From: Pseudomonadales bacterium | GTDB lineage: Bacteria; Pseudomonadota; Gammaproteobacteria; Pseudomonadales; Ketobacteraceae | Assembly (NCBI GenBank): GCA_022361455.1 | Contig: JAKSAW010000377.1 | Span: 1 to 40,944 of the forward strand | Direction of reading: 5' to 3' | DNA: 40,944 bases | Part shown: one piece after another, positions 1 to 8,699 of the stretch | Numbering within the stretch: the stretch's first letter is position 1 | Layout: every line of letters starts with the position of its first letter | Position numbers and translations under genes: made by a program | The notes under the pieces: generated by a model | Seen by the model: the letters and a program-made list of their open reading frames with translations, nothing else | Database searches by the model: none | What the model was told of the DNA's origin: nothing

Positions 1-1965
1 AGACGAAGTCTGTGAAGTAATTTCTTGAATAACGTTCATCGTATTGGAAATGTGACCAGCAGATGATGCCTGTTGTCTCGCAGCGTTCGAGATGTTCTGG
101 ATCAATTCCGCAAGTTCCTGGGATACCTTCTCGATTTCTTCCAGTGCTGTACCCGCATCCTGTGCTAAGCGCGCACCACGTACCACCTCCGCGGTGGTTT
201 GTTCCATCGAGATAACCGCTTCGTTGGTATCTGTTTGGATCGTTTTAACCAGCGCCTCAATCTGCTTGGTTGCTGCCGAAGCACGTTCCGCAAGACGCTG
301 CACCTCATCCGCAACCACCGCGAAACCGCGGCCCGCTTCACCCGCCATCGATGCTTGGATCGCGGCGTTCAATGCGAGGATGTTCGTTTGGTCAGCAATG
401 TCGTTGATCAGCGATACGATATCACCGATTTCTTGAGAAGATTCACCCAGACGCTTGATACGTTTTGATGTCTCTTGGATCTGCTCACGAATGGTATCCA
501 TACCGTGGATGGTATTTTGTACCACTTCCGCACCTTTGTTGGCGATTGATACCGATCTTTCCGCAACCGCGGCTGATTCGGCAGCGTTCGCAGATACTTG
601 GTCGATCGAAACCGCCATCTCGTTAATCGCAGCAGATGCACCGGCAATTTCTTGCGCTTGGTGCTCAGAAGCTTCGGCTAAGTGCATCGCAGTTGCCTGC
701 GTTTCTTGTGCCGCTGAACTCACCTGTACCGCGGTTTCGTTAATGGTTGATACCAGTGAACGAAGTTGGTCGATGGTGAAGTTAATAGAGTCTGCAATCG
801 CTCCCGTGAAGTCCTCGGTTACCGTTGTTTGAATGGTTAAGTCACCGTCCGCAAGATCACCTAATTCATCCAGCAAACGCAAGATAGCTTCTTGGTTACG
901 TTGGTTCTGCTCTTCCTCTTCCTCACGTCGTTGTGCTTCCACCGCTAAGTTAGCGCGGGTTTGACCGATGAAGGAGAAGAAAATACCGAGTAGGAAAAGT
1001 ACTGCTAACAGTGCAAAGGCTGCACCGGTGATATCCGACCAAATGCCTGGCGCTTTCGTATCTTCAAAGCGGCTTACCAAAGCACCGGTTTCGTTAAGTA
1101 GTGTTTGCGAGTCAACGAAGATATCGTCTGCCGCACGGCGAACTTGGAAAAGTTCTGGCGAGCTTTGCAGAATCTCGTCAACGCTTTCGTTCACTTCAGC
1201 AAACGAATCAGCAATCTCGTTCAATGAATCAATCGCATCAGCATCACGAACACGGGAAATATTCAGTGCAGCGTCGCCTTCTAGCATGCCAGTTAACACG
1301 CGACCGAATCGCTCCGTGTCCTGACCAAAGCTATCGGCCGCCATGACTGCGTCATCGCCACCTTCGAGCACCTTGTTAACACTTCGCACGATTCTTTCCG
1401 CGAGCAGCGATTGGCGTTGTGCCACTGCCACCTGGCTAGCTGGCGCTCGGTTTTCCAGCAGTGTTTCCACTACCAGATCATACTCTTCCTGCAAAACAGG
1501 AATCGTATCGGCGAGAACCCTTGCCACGTCATGAAGGTTAAGAACCGTTTGGCGACCCTGTAGGATCACGTCCGCGTTTTGCGAAGCTCGTTGCCAAACC
1601 TTGTCCACGTCTGCCACTTCCTGGCCGGCACCGGTGACAAAAACTGAATCCGATGACAAACCTTCATCGGGGTTTCCGCTTTTGATTTGGTCCCATACCA
1701 AACCGAAGTCGATACGCGCTTGCTCCAAGAAGGAGAACGCATCGGCGTTACCGGTGGCAGCTTCCAGGGCGTTTTTCGCGATCCTTTGCGAGAGTACCCT
1801 AAGCTCGGTTGCTTTCGTGATATAACTAGCAGACTGCGACGTGTGGTTACCCACCGCGACGAAGTTAAAGACCATTGCTCCCATTGCGAGCACTAATCCT
1901 GCTACCCAAATATAAATACTCTTAGTGGACGTGCTGGATTCCAGCTTTCCAGTGCTAGACGACAT
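1..1965 (-). CDS. pilJ: PilJ, type IV pilus methyl-accepting chemotaxis protein (3' end outside window)
   Basis: An open frame of 655 codons runs from ATG at 1965 off the left edge with no stop. It is preceded by an AGGAG ribosome site. The translation has an N-terminal membrane segment (about residues 17-40), a long periplasmic region, a second membrane segment (about 309-333), a HAMP-like linker and a full MCP signalling domain. The conserved hairpin tip is present ([20 protein letters not shown], about 530-550). PilJ of Pseudomonas is about 680 residues, so only a short tail is missing. As the receptor of the Pil-Chp pathway it senses surface contact or pilin and signals through PilI and the ChpA kinase to PilG and PilH. 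chpA is expected beyond the left edge. Identity rests on the domains and on the pilG-H-I-J order. Confidence 0.93.
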   Translation of the reverse strand, partial: MSSSTGKLESSTSTKSIYIWVAGLVLAMGAMVFNFVAVGNHTSQSASYITKATELRVLSQRIAKNALEAATGNADAFSFLEQARIDFGLVWDQIKSGNPDEGLSSDSVFVTGAGQEVADVDKVWQRASQNADVILQGRQTVLNLHDVARVLADTIPVLQEEYDLVVETLLENRAPASQVAVAQRQSLLAERIVRSVNKVLEGGDDAVMAADSFGQDTERFGRVLTGMLEGDAALNISRVRDADAIDSLNEIADSFAEVNESVDEILQSSPELFQVRRAADDIFVDSQTLLNETGALVSRFEDTKAPGIWSDITGAAFALLAVLFLLGIFFSFIGQTRANLAVEAQRREEEEEQNQRNQEAILRLLDELGDLADGDLTIQTTVTEDFTGAIADSINFTIDQLRSLVSTINETAVQVSSAAQETQATAMHLAEASEHQAQEIAGASAAINEMAVSIDQVSANAAESAAVAERSVSIANKGAEVVQNTIHGMDTIREQIQETSKRIKRLGESSQEIGDIVSLINDIADQTNILALNAAIQASMAGEAGRGFAVVADEVQRLAERASAATKQIEALVKTIQTDTNEAVISMEQTTAEVVRGARLAQDAGTALEEIEKVSQELAELIQNISNAARQQASSAGHISNTMNVIQEITSQTSS

Positions 1966-2034
1966 AGGCGGACTCCTGGCCGTTTATTGCACACATAAAT
2001 GCGATTTGCCTAATAAATAGTTTTAGTTTCGTTA

Positions 2035-2090
2035 TTACTACACTGCCTGGTCATTCATAGAACACTATCAATGGCCAGGCAGTGCTGTAA
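2035..2090. repeat. Long inverted repeat between pilI and pilJ
   Basis: The arms CACTGCCTGG (2041-2050) and CCAGGCAGTG (2075-2084) are perfect. Inside them a T-G wobble and CAT/ATG extend the stem. Outside them TTAC (2035-2038) pairs with GTAA (2087-2090) across a 2x2 mismatch. It sits in a 213-base gap where pilI and pilJ would normally be close together. No T-run follows on either strand, so it is not a classical terminator. It may be an mRNA processing or stability element, or a dispersed repeat. Confidence 0.6.
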
Positions 2091-2178
2091 TGCTTTTGCA
2101 GAAGCTCATATCACCTAATGAGTATCAGCTTCGGGCATTCCCTAGTGAGCGTGGTTTAAATAGCCTTCTAATGACTAA

Positions 2179-2715
2179 TTAAGAGGCCACGTTCATAAAA
2201 TTGGGATCTTGAGCAAGTTGATGGAGGCTAAAAATAGCCCACACTTCGTCCTCTTTTTCGTAGCCACCCTTTAAATAATCTTTGGTCACCTGAAAGGCGC
2301 CGGGTAGCTCATTGACGAAGGAATCCACCGGAAAATGCTGCATCCCTAATACCGCATCTACAACTAATCCGCTGTAGAGCTCGCCACGCTCAATGACCAA
2401 TAAGCGTCTGCGCTTTAGTGGATAATCTGATACGCGGTTTAAAAAAGACATCAAATCAAGTACAGGCATCAAACGACCACGAACATTGGCCACACCTTTA
2501 ACCCAAGACTGCACGCCAGGCACTTGAGTAAAACGAGGAACATGAGAAATCTCTGCTATTTCCTTCATAGGAACGACATATTTGCGGCCAGCAAGGGAAA
2601 ATCCAACACCACTCCACATGGTCTTGGCAGCCACTTGTTGGGGAAGATCGCTGGCAAACTGACGACTACGTTTTTCAATATCGACCAGTTTGTTAAAAGC
2701 AGGAGAATCAGCCAT
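2179..2715 (-). CDS. pilI: PilI, CheW-like adaptor of the Pil-Chp pathway
   Basis: A 178-residue soluble protein that is essentially one CheW domain (about residues 30-170). Recognisable CheW features are the segment GVANVRGRLMPVLDL near residue 95 and VDAVLGMQHF near residue 140. In the Pil-Chp system PilI couples the receptor PilJ to the ChpA histidine kinase. It starts 11 bases after the pilH stop on the same strand, consistent with one pilGHI transcript. The ribosome site is weak, so translational coupling to pilH is likely. The gap to pilJ is unusually long and carries a hairpin. Confidence 0.93.
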   Translation of the reverse strand: MADSPAFNKLVDIEKRSRQFASDLPQQVAAKTMWSGVGFSLAGRKYVVPMKEIAEISHVPRFTQVPGVQSWVKGVANVRGRLMPVLDLMSFLNRVSDYPLKRRRLLVIERGELYSGLVVDAVLGMQHFPVDSFVNELPGAFQVTKDYLKGGYEKEDEVWAIFSLHQLAQDPNFMNVAS

Positions 2716-2726
2716 GTATCGTTAAC

Positions 2727-3089
2727 TTATCCCAATACTCGATTAATGGTTTCCATTAATAAGTTCTCATCGACGGGTTTGGTCAGGTAATCAGTCGCCC
2801 CTTGACGACGACCCCAAACCTTGTCGGTTTCTTGATCTTTAGTGGTAACGATGATCACCGGAATATGCTTGGTTTCTTCGTTCTTACTAATTTGACGAGT
2901 TGCCTGAAAGCCGTTTAACCCTGGCATCACCACGTCCATTAGCACCACATCTGGCAATTCTTGACGGGCTACCGCCACGCCATCGGCCCCATTGTCGGCA
3001 GTGATAATCTCAAAGCCGTTCTTTTCTAAGATCTCTCTAAACTTGTACGTTTCTGTTGGAGAGTCATCAACAATCAGTACGCGAGGCAT
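2727..3089 (-). CDS. pilH: PilH, single-domain response regulator of twitching motility
   Basis: A 120-residue CheY-like receiver with nothing attached. The acidic pocket D8-D9, phospho-acceptor D52, switch residue T82 or T83 and lysine K104 are all present, so phosphorylation should be possible. In Pseudomonas, PilH opposes or tunes the PilG signal, affecting retraction and cAMP output. PilH rather than PilG is assigned because it is second in the operon, is shorter, has D52 and matches the PRVLIVDDSPTE N-terminus. It is 47 bases downstream of pilG and 11 bases upstream of pilI. Confidence 0.95.
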   Translation of the reverse strand: MPRVLIVDDSPTETYKFREILEKNGFEIITADNGADGVAVARQELPDVVLMDVVMPGLNGFQATRQISKNEETKHIPVIIVTTKDQETDKVWGRRQGATDYLTKPVDENLLMETINRVLG

Positions 3090-3136
3090 AGCTCCTCCAA
3101 TTCACCCTATAGGTACAGCACTCAAACTATTGGATA

Positions 3137-3517
3137 TTAATTAACGTGTTCGCGGATTGCGCCAAGCAATTCTTCTTTACTAAAAGGCTTGGTCAAATAC
3201 TGGTCGGAACCTACGATTCGACCTTTCGCTTTATCAAAAAGACCATCTTTACTGGAAAGCATAATCACAGGAGTGGTTTTAAACGCGGTGTTATTTTTGA
3301 TGAGAGCACAGGTTTGATAACCGTCGAGACGTGGCATCATAATATCAACGAATATGATATTTGGCTGTGTATCAGCAATTTTTGAGAGTGCGTCAAAACC
3401 ATCGGTTGCAGTAATTACCGTACATCCCGCTTTCTTTAAGAGAGTTTCTGCCGTACGACGAATGGTCTTACTGTCATCAATGACCATTACTTTTAGGTTT
3501 TCGAAATTGTCTTCCAT
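3137..3517 (-). CDS. pilG: PilG, single-domain response regulator promoting pilus extension
   Basis: A 126-residue receiver-only protein and the first gene of the pil-Chp operon. The acidic pair D14-D15, phospho-acceptor D58 and lysine K110 are intact, matching PilG numbering in Pseudomonas. Phospho-PilG stimulates pilus extension and the cAMP pathway. An AAGG-type ribosome site lies about 9 bases before ATG 3517, and a plausible sigma-70 promoter lies 50-80 bases upstream. The gene is divergent from gshB, the same arrangement as in Pseudomonas. Confidence 0.95.
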   Translation of the reverse strand: MEDNFENLKVMVIDDSKTIRRTAETLLKKAGCTVITATDGFDALSKIADTQPNIIFVDIMMPRLDGYQTCALIKNNTAFKTTPVIMLSSKDGLFDKAKGRIVGSDQYLTKPFSKEELLGAIREHVN

Positions 3518-3568
3518 CGACGGTGCCTTTATGTTTTTAGCAACGAAAAAATGAGCCTTATAGATATA

Positions 3569-3597
3569 GTTATAATATCAGTATGGGGAGTACGCAA
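3569..3597 (-). promoter_or_regulatory. Candidate sigma-70 promoter for pilGHIJ
   Basis: On the minus strand a -35-like TTGCGT (3597-3592) is followed by a 17-base spacer and a -10-like TATAAC (3574-3569). The -10 matches consensus at 5 of 6 positions, the -35 only at 3 of 6. It lies about 50 bases upstream of the pilG start in AT-rich DNA. Assigned by inspection only. Confidence 0.4.
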
Positions 3598-3944
3598 ACT
3601 TGATGTTGCTTTTAATTGCGAAGAATTCCTCAAACAGCGGAATATTTAACATAGATTTGTAAGCCGATCTATAAACTATTGTCGCTAAAGTGTTTTTTTA
3701 TTTTTAAATTGCTCCATTTTTTTATAACAAGATAAGCTATCAGTCACCAGATCTATAATCAATTGGGCAATTTATCAGCGGCTTTTTGCTTTATTTTTAT
3801 CCGCAAATGGAACGGATTAAATTAAAACTGCTCATATTCAATAGCTGATAAATCACTATAATAAGCGCACTTTGTTAAACAAATTTTTTCGCTGCCTGGC
3901 GAATACAAACCAAAACCAGCCATAAGTCTTAGAAATAACACCCC

Positions 3945-3982
3945 CATACGATCAGCACCTTGAGACTTAAATGGATCGTATG
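3945..3982 (+). promoter_or_regulatory. Hairpin in the gshB 5' leader
   Basis: CATACGATC (3945-3953) and GATCGTATG (3974-3982) form a perfect 9-bp stem with a 20-base loop. The outer CCCC (3941-3944) can also pair with GGGG (3988-3991) across a bulge. If transcription starts after the TATAAT at 3857, this stem lies in the untranslated leader, ending about 48 bases before the gshB ATG. The role is unknown. It could be a protein operator or an RNA element. Confidence 0.45.
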
Positions 3983-4030
3983 CATGTGGGGAAAGACTGG
4001 AATACCGGAACAAATGGAGAGCATTAAATC

Positions 4031-4987
4031 ATGACCTTAAAAATCGGCGTCATCATGGACCCCATTGATTCCATCACTTACAAAAAAGACAGTACGCTGG
4101 CAATGTTATGGGCGGCCCAGGATAAAGGTTGGCAAATTTCCTATTTTCATCAACAAGACCTGTTCATTGAAGCCGGGGTTGCCTATGGCAACGCAACAGC
4201 GCTGAACGTATTTCGAGATCCTGAGCGCTGGTTCGAGTTTGGTGACCAAGAAACGCTGCCCCTGAGTGACCTGGATATTATGCTTATGCGTAAGGATCCA
4301 CCCTTCGACATGGAATTCATCTACACCTCCTATATTCTTGATAAAGCAGAGAAAGCGGGTGTGTTAGTGGTGAACAAACCGCAAAGTTTAAGAGACTGCA
4401 ACGAGAAGGTATTTGCCACTGAATTCCCTCAATGCTGCACTCCTACACTTGTGAGCGCGACCGCCGAGAAGATCAAAGCCTTTGTCAACGAGCACCAAGA
4501 TGTGATCTTAAAACCCTTAGATGGCATGGGGGGCGCTTCCATTTTCCGCACAGGCAGCCAAGATCCTAATCTTAACGTGATCATCGAGACCCTTACTGAG
4601 CACGGTAAAACATCTGCAATGGCGCAAAAATTCATTCCAGAGATCAAAAGCGGCGACAAACGCATCATTGTGGTCAATGGCGAGCCCATGCCATTTTGCC
4701 TAGCCCGAATTCCAGCGGAGGGAGAAAACCGCGGCAACTTAGCAGCAGGGGGATCCGGCGTTGTGCAACCCATTACCGATAGAGATCGTTGGATCTGTGA
4801 GCAAGTCCGAGACACTTTATTGAAAAAAGGGCTAATATTCGTAGGGTTAGACGTGATTGGTGATTATTTAACGGAAATCAATGTCACTAGCCCAACCTGC
4901 ATTCGCGAGATCGATGCCGGAGGCAACTTGGATATCGCTGCCACCTTAATGGATGTGCTCGAAACCAAAATCGCTGACAAGCAATAA
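4031..4987 (+). CDS. gshB: Glutathione synthetase
   Basis: A 318-residue ATP-grasp enzyme that joins gamma-glutamylcysteine and glycine using ATP, the second step of glutathione synthesis in the cytoplasm. Family signatures include the N-terminal KIGVIMDPID, KDPPFDMEF near residue 88, the ATP-binding KPLDGMGGASIF (161-172), and the C-terminal substrate/metal segment NVTSPTCIREID. Length equals that of the proteobacterial GshB family. GGAGA (4016-4020) lies 10 bases before ATG 4031. gshB beside pilG and followed by a tonB gene is the Pseudomonas arrangement. Confidence 0.97.
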   Translation: MTLKIGVIMDPIDSITYKKDSTLAMLWAAQDKGWQISYFHQQDLFIEAGVAYGNATALNVFRDPERWFEFGDQETLPLSDLDIMLMRKDPPFDMEFIYTSYILDKAEKAGVLVVNKPQSLRDCNEKVFATEFPQCCTPTLVSATAEKIKAFVNEHQDVILKPLDGMGGASIFRTGSQDPNLNVIIETLTEHGKTSAMAQKFIPEIKSGDKRIIVVNGEPMPFCLARIPAEGENRGNLAAGGSGVVQPITDRDRWICEQVRDTLLKKGLIFVGLDVIGDYLTEINVTSPTCIREIDAGGNLDIAATLMDVLETKIADKQ

Positions 4988-5042
4988 TACCAACACGCTA
5001 AATAACGTAACCCGAAACAAGCATTATCATACGTTTTAATTT

Positions 5043-5954
5043 ATGGCCGCCACACTAGACGCAGACGCCCTTAGATCGGATCCACCTCAAGTTTCCGCCA
5101 ATGATCGCTTAATGTTCACCACATTTATAGCGGGCGTGCTGCATGCCATTCTGATTTTGGGTATTGGTTGGACCTATGTAGAGCACAAAATGGCGTCGCC
5201 AACCTTGGAAATAACACTGGCACAGCATAAATCACAAATCGAACCTGAAGATGCGGACTTCTTAGCACAAGCCAACCAACAAGGCAGCGGCACCTTAGAC
5301 GAGAAACAAGAGCTTTCCACCACGGAAATGGCAAACTTTGAAGATAACGTGGTGCGGAAAATTGATCCTATTCAGCAAGCTGCCACACAAAGGCCACAAG
5401 AAACCCAAAATACCAAGTTAATCTCCACCACAGCTTCTAGCCGCAACAAGACGGTGCTAAAAAGCCCGGATAAAGTCGATCCAAAAGCAGAATTAGCCAA
5501 CGAATCCACAGTTTCCCTGCTGCAACGCAGCCTTGAAATTGCAAGCCTAGAAGCTCAGCTTAAAGAAAAGCGTCAAGCGCATGCTAAGCGCCCACGCAAG
5601 CGTCAATTGACTGCTGCCAGCGCCAAAGCCGTTGTCGATGCTTATTACCTCAATAACTGGCGAGAAAGAGTAGAACGGGTTGGCAATCAGTTTTACCCCC
5701 AAGAAGCGCGCAAGCAAAAGCTCTACGGCAGTCTGCGCATGCTAGTTTCGGTAAGCGCCGATGGCAAAGTGCAAGACATTCGTGTGTTGCGTTCCTCCGG
5801 TCACCGCATACTCGATCAAGCAGCGATACAAATCGTTCGCCGTGCATCTCCCTTTGCGGCTTTTCCTCCTGAAATTGCCAAAGATACTGACATCTTGGAA
5901 ATCATACGCACCTGGCGCTTTGAAAAAGGTAATCAGTTAACCAGCAGTAACTAG
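5043..5954 (+). CDS. TonB-family energy transducer (TonB3-like)
   Basis: A 303-residue protein with a single N-terminal membrane segment (about residues 24-45), a charged periplasmic spacer and a C-terminal TonB domain (about 210-295) with the NQFYPQEARKQKLYG motif and the IIRTWRF ending. TonB proteins carry proton-motive energy from ExbB/ExbD to outer-membrane receptors. The spacer is rich in Glu, Lys and Gln rather than being a Pro-Lys/Pro-Glu repeat. No exbB or exbD is nearby. In Pseudomonas the homologue at this position (tonB3) has been linked to twitching motility, and here too it lies next to the pil-Chp genes. That link is inferred from position. It starts 55 bases after gshB. Confidence 0.88.
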   Translation: MAATLDADALRSDPPQVSANDRLMFTTFIAGVLHAILILGIGWTYVEHKMASPTLEITLAQHKSQIEPEDADFLAQANQQGSGTLDEKQELSTTEMANFEDNVVRKIDPIQQAATQRPQETQNTKLISTTASSRNKTVLKSPDKVDPKAELANESTVSLLQRSLEIASLEAQLKEKRQAHAKRPRKRQLTAASAKAVVDAYYLNNWRERVERVGNQFYPQEARKQKLYGSLRMLVSVSADGKVQDIRVLRSSGHRILDQAAIQIVRRASPFAAFPPEIAKDTDILEIIRTWRFEKGNQLTSSN

Positions 5955-6035
5955 CTTCACCCATTCGCATTCTTTTTTATGTCACAAGCTATTCACGCTG
6001 AACATGGCAATTTATCCTTGCCGTGACCCAGGTTT

Positions 6036-6620
6036 ATGCCCAATACTAAAGGTATGAACGCAACACATACTTCACTAAAGCATCACTTCTTGATCGCCAT
6101 GCCCAATATGGCCGATCCCAACTTTTCGCATACGTTAACTTACCTTTGTGAACATAACGAAGAAGGTGCGATGGGCATTGTGGTGAACCGCCCCATGGAG
6201 CTCAGCTTGGGAGAAGTATTTAGTCACCTTAAGATCGAAGATTTCGACGAAGACTTTAACGATATGCCCGTCATGAATGGTGGCCCCGTCCAAGTCGAGC
6301 GCGGTTTTGTGCTTCATAAATCTAATTTCCCCTGGGATGCCACTAACGAAATCCATGATGGTCTTTATTTGGCCACCTCCCAGGATATCCTGGAAGCGAT
6401 AGCACATGACCATGGCCCTGAAGAACACCTGGTTGCTCTTGGTTACGCCGGTTGGGGTCCGGGTCAGCTGGATGAAGAAATGTCCAGTAACGCTTGGTTA
6501 AGTGTGCCTGCAGATCCAGCCATCATCTTTACCACACCCCAGGAGCAACGTTGGCAAGCTGCGGCTTCCTTACTCGGCATTGACCTCTCACTGATTTCTA
6601 TGGATGCTGGACACGCATAA
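6036..6620 (+). CDS. yqgE: YqgE/AlgH family protein (DUF179)
   Basis: A 194-residue soluble protein with the family hallmarks HHFLIAMPNM near the N-terminus, EGAMGIVVNRP near residue 44, the central MNGGPVQVERGFVLH and ALGYAGWGPGQLDEE near 142. The biochemical role of the family is not settled. It is commonly encoded next to ruvX, as here (8-base gap). Two starts are possible. ATG 6036 has only a weak CAGG. ATG 6054 would give an N-terminus closer in length to E. coli YqgE, but the AAAGG before it is too close. I keep the longer form with low certainty about the start. Confidence 0.92.
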   Translation: MPNTKGMNATHTSLKHHFLIAMPNMADPNFSHTLTYLCEHNEEGAMGIVVNRPMELSLGEVFSHLKIEDFDEDFNDMPVMNGGPVQVERGFVLHKSNFPWDATNEIHDGLYLATSQDILEAIAHDHGPEEHLVALGYAGWGPGQLDEEMSSNAWLSVPADPAIIFTTPQEQRWQAAASLLGIDLSLISMDAGHA

Positions 6621-6628
6621 CTAGCACC

Positions 6629-7078
6629 ATGAGCAAAAAAAAGATTACCACGGTGTTAGCCTTTGATTGGGGCTCTCAAAAAATCGGCGCCGCTGTTGGC
6701 CAAGCACTTACCAAAACCGCCACACCCTTACCGGAAATGCGCGCCAAAGACGGTATCCCCAATTGGGATGACATTAGCGCGCTAGTCGATGAATGGCAGC
6801 CAGACGCCTTTGTGGTGGGTCTGCCTCTCAACATGGATGATACCGAGAACGAATGCACGCCCCGCGCAAGAAAGTTTGGCAATCGCTTAAACGCCCGTTA
6901 TGGTTTACCTTGGTTTCCCGTGGATGAAAGGCTCTCCAGTTTCGATGCTAGAAAAACCTTAGCGGCAAACGCGAGAGAAACCGGTATTGGACCCAAAAAG
7001 GGCCGGCTCATGGATAGTGTGGCAGCAGCTTTAATTTTGGAAACCTGGTTTGCCAGCCATGCGCAAGATGAACGCTAA
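6629..7078 (+). CDS. ruvX: RuvX/YqgF, Holliday-junction-resolvase-like RNase
   Basis: A 149-residue RNase H-fold protein, the usual length. Visible family motifs are AFDWGSQKIGAAVG (11-24, catalytic Asp13), VVGLPLNMD near residue 62 and WFPVDERLSS near residue 95. An Asp near the C-terminus (RLMDSVAAALIL) completes the acidic site. In E. coli YqgF is essential and acts in 16S rRNA 5'-end processing and anti-termination. Junction resolution is the older assignment. The gene begins 8 bases after yqgE and is probably co-transcribed with it. Confidence 0.95.
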   Translation: MSKKKITTVLAFDWGSQKIGAAVGQALTKTATPLPEMRAKDGIPNWDDISALVDEWQPDAFVVGLPLNMDDTENECTPRARKFGNRLNARYGLPWFPVDERLSSFDARKTLAANARETGIGPKKGRLMDSVAAALILETWFASHAQDER

Positions 7079-7138
7079 GTGCTGTAAATGCTAGCCGTAG
7101 AAAAAGAATTGCAGAATATAATGCCCTAGGAGAAAACG

Positions 7139-7642
7139 ATGTCTTTGATCGAAGTTAACCCCATCATCGACAATATGATCGAGCAACTCGAAGGCCTGTT
7201 GCAACAAAGAGGCATTTCGAACCCTGCCATGGTCGGCATTCATACGGGCGGTGCCTGGGTAGCCAAGGCCCTTCATGAAAAACTAAAGCTTGAGCAACCC
7301 CTCGGTTTATTAGACATTACTTTTTACCGAGATGATTTTACTAAGAAAGGCTTGCACCCCAGTGTACAAACTTCAGAACTGCCTTTTGTCACCGAGGATC
7401 AACATCTAATCCTGGTGGATGACGCAGTGATGAGCGGAAGAACAATTCGCGCCGCCATGAACGAATTATTTGATTATGGCCGACCCGCATCGGTAACCTT
7501 AGCTGCATTAGTAACTGTTCCAGGAAGAGAATTACCCATCCAACCAGATATTGTTGGTAAAGCGATGGATTTATCACCCCGGCAGCGCGTAAAATTATCA
7601 GGTCCTGAGCCAATGAGCTTGGAATTGATTGAAGTAGATTAA
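7139..7642 (+). CDS. pyrR: PyrR, pyrimidine regulator / uracil phosphoribosyltransferase
   Basis: A 167-residue type I PRTase-fold protein. The PRPP-binding loop LVDDAVMSGRTIR (92-104) is intact, and GIHTGGAWVA (33-42) is the conserved N-terminal loop. In Bacillus PyrR binds pyr mRNA leaders. In pseudomonads the gene precedes pyrB-pyrC' as here. AGGAG lies about 6 bases before the ATG. The 60-base gap before it shows no clear attenuator, so leader control cannot be claimed. The gap to pyrB is 39 bases. Confidence 0.95.
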   Translation: MSLIEVNPIIDNMIEQLEGLLQQRGISNPAMVGIHTGGAWVAKALHEKLKLEQPLGLLDITFYRDDFTKKGLHPSVQTSELPFVTEDQHLILVDDAVMSGRTIRAAMNELFDYGRPASVTLAALVTVPGRELPIQPDIVGKAMDLSPRQRVKLSGPEPMSLELIEVD

Positions 7643-7681
7643 ACAACTCTTATCTTTAATAACTCTTATAAAGAAGAGACT

Positions 7682-8698
7682 ATGACCTTAGCACCGGCGA
7701 ATCCCGCGCATCAGTTGCAGCTGACTGAAGACGGTCAGCTCAAACACTTTCTCACCACCGAAGGCCTTTCCAAATCAATACTCACTGAAATTCTCGATAG
7801 AGCTGAATCTTTTGTCGGCATTGAGAAGCAAGCCGTGAAGAAAGTACCTCTGCTCAGAGGTAAAACCGTTGTGAATTTATTTTTCGAAGCCAGCACCCGA
7901 ACCCGCACCACGTTTGAGCTAGCAGCGAAGCGTTTATCCGCAGACGTACTCAATATCAACATTAGCCAATCGGCCACCTCCAAGGGTGAGTCGCTAATGG
8001 ATATGTTATGGAATTTGGAAGCCATGGCGAGCGACATGTTTATTGTTCGCCATCAAAACAGTGGTGCGCCGCATTTTATTGCCGAACATGTGACTCCGCA
8101 CGTGGCTGTGATCAATGCTGGTGATGGCCGTCATGCCCACCCAACTCAAGCCATGTTGGACATGTACACCATTCGCAAACACAAAGGCGCCTTTGAGAAT
8201 TTATCGGTCGCGATTGTTGGGGATATAACCCACTCGCGGGTAGCACGATCACAAGTACATGCACTAAGAGGACTGGGTACCGAAGACATACGGGTTATAG
8301 GACCAAAAACACTAGTACCATCGAGCATGGAAACCTTAGGCGCTAAGATCTATCACAATATGGAACAGGGCCTTAGTGATGTGGATGTAGTAATTATGCT
8401 ACGCCTACAAAAGGAGCGTATGAATTCTGGCTTACTTCCCAGTGAGCATGAATTTTATCGCTTATACGGCTTAACGGAAGAGAAGCTGGCATTTTGTAAA
8501 CCGGATGCCATTGTGATGCATCCAGGTCCAATCAACCGCGGTGTTGAGATAGAAACCTCCGTCGCTGATGGGCCACAATCGGTGATACTCAAACAAGTAA
8601 ATTATGGCATTGCAGTGCGCATGGCGGTGCTATCAATGGCTATGAGCGGCCAAGCGTCAGCAGCCGGATTAAGCGATACCACCGAGGGAGTTGAGTAA
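7682..8698 (+). CDS. pyrB: Aspartate carbamoyltransferase, catalytic subunit
   Basis: A 338-residue enzyme that condenses carbamoyl phosphate and aspartate, the first committed step of pyrimidine synthesis. The carbamoyl-phosphate loop [14 protein letters not shown] (67-80), [12 protein letters not shown] near residue 157 and the C-terminal MHPGPINRG are present. The size and the immediately following inactive DHOase homologue match the pseudomonad-type ATCase, in which PyrB assembles with PyrC' into a dodecamer and no pyrI regulatory chain is used. An AAGAAGAG site precedes ATG 7682. Confidence 0.97.
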   Translation: MTLAPANPAHQLQLTEDGQLKHFLTTEGLSKSILTEILDRAESFVGIEKQAVKKVPLLRGKTVVNLFFEASTRTRTTFELAAKRLSADVLNINISQSATSKGESLMDMLWNLEAMASDMFIVRHQNSGAPHFIAEHVTPHVAVINAGDGRHAHPTQAMLDMYTIRKHKGAFENLSVAIVGDITHSRVARSQVHALRGLGTEDIRVIGPKTLVPSSMETLGAKIYHNMEQGLSDVDVVIMLRLQKERMNSGLLPSEHEFYRLYGLTEEKLAFCKPDAIVMHPGPINRGVEIETSVADGPQSVILKQVNYGIAVRMAVLSMAMSGQASAAGLSDTTEGVE

Positions 8699-8699
8699 C

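Larger units (their letters stand above)
3518..4030. other. Divergent intergenic region pilG-gshB (513 bases, non-coding)
   Basis: This is the only gene-free stretch over 300 bases. It is AT-rich with T and A runs (for example near 3690-3725). It holds the pilG promoter candidate at its left end. On the plus strand a perfect TATAAT sits at 3857-3862, but without a good -35. Just before gshB there is a 9-bp hairpin (3945-3982). A possible 63-codon minus-strand frame at 3822-4013 has no ribosome site or recognisable sequence, so I do not count it as a gene. Confidence 0.6.

Noticed and set aside
92..1896. Several plus-strand open frames opposite pilJ
   Set aside because: They lie antisense to a clear MCP gene, lack ribosome sites and encode Ser/Ala-rich shadows of the pilJ codons.
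3822..4013. 63-codon minus-strand frame in the pilG-gshB gap
   Set aside because: No ribosome site, no recognisable motif, and it covers the hairpin and the -10 element of the gshB leader.
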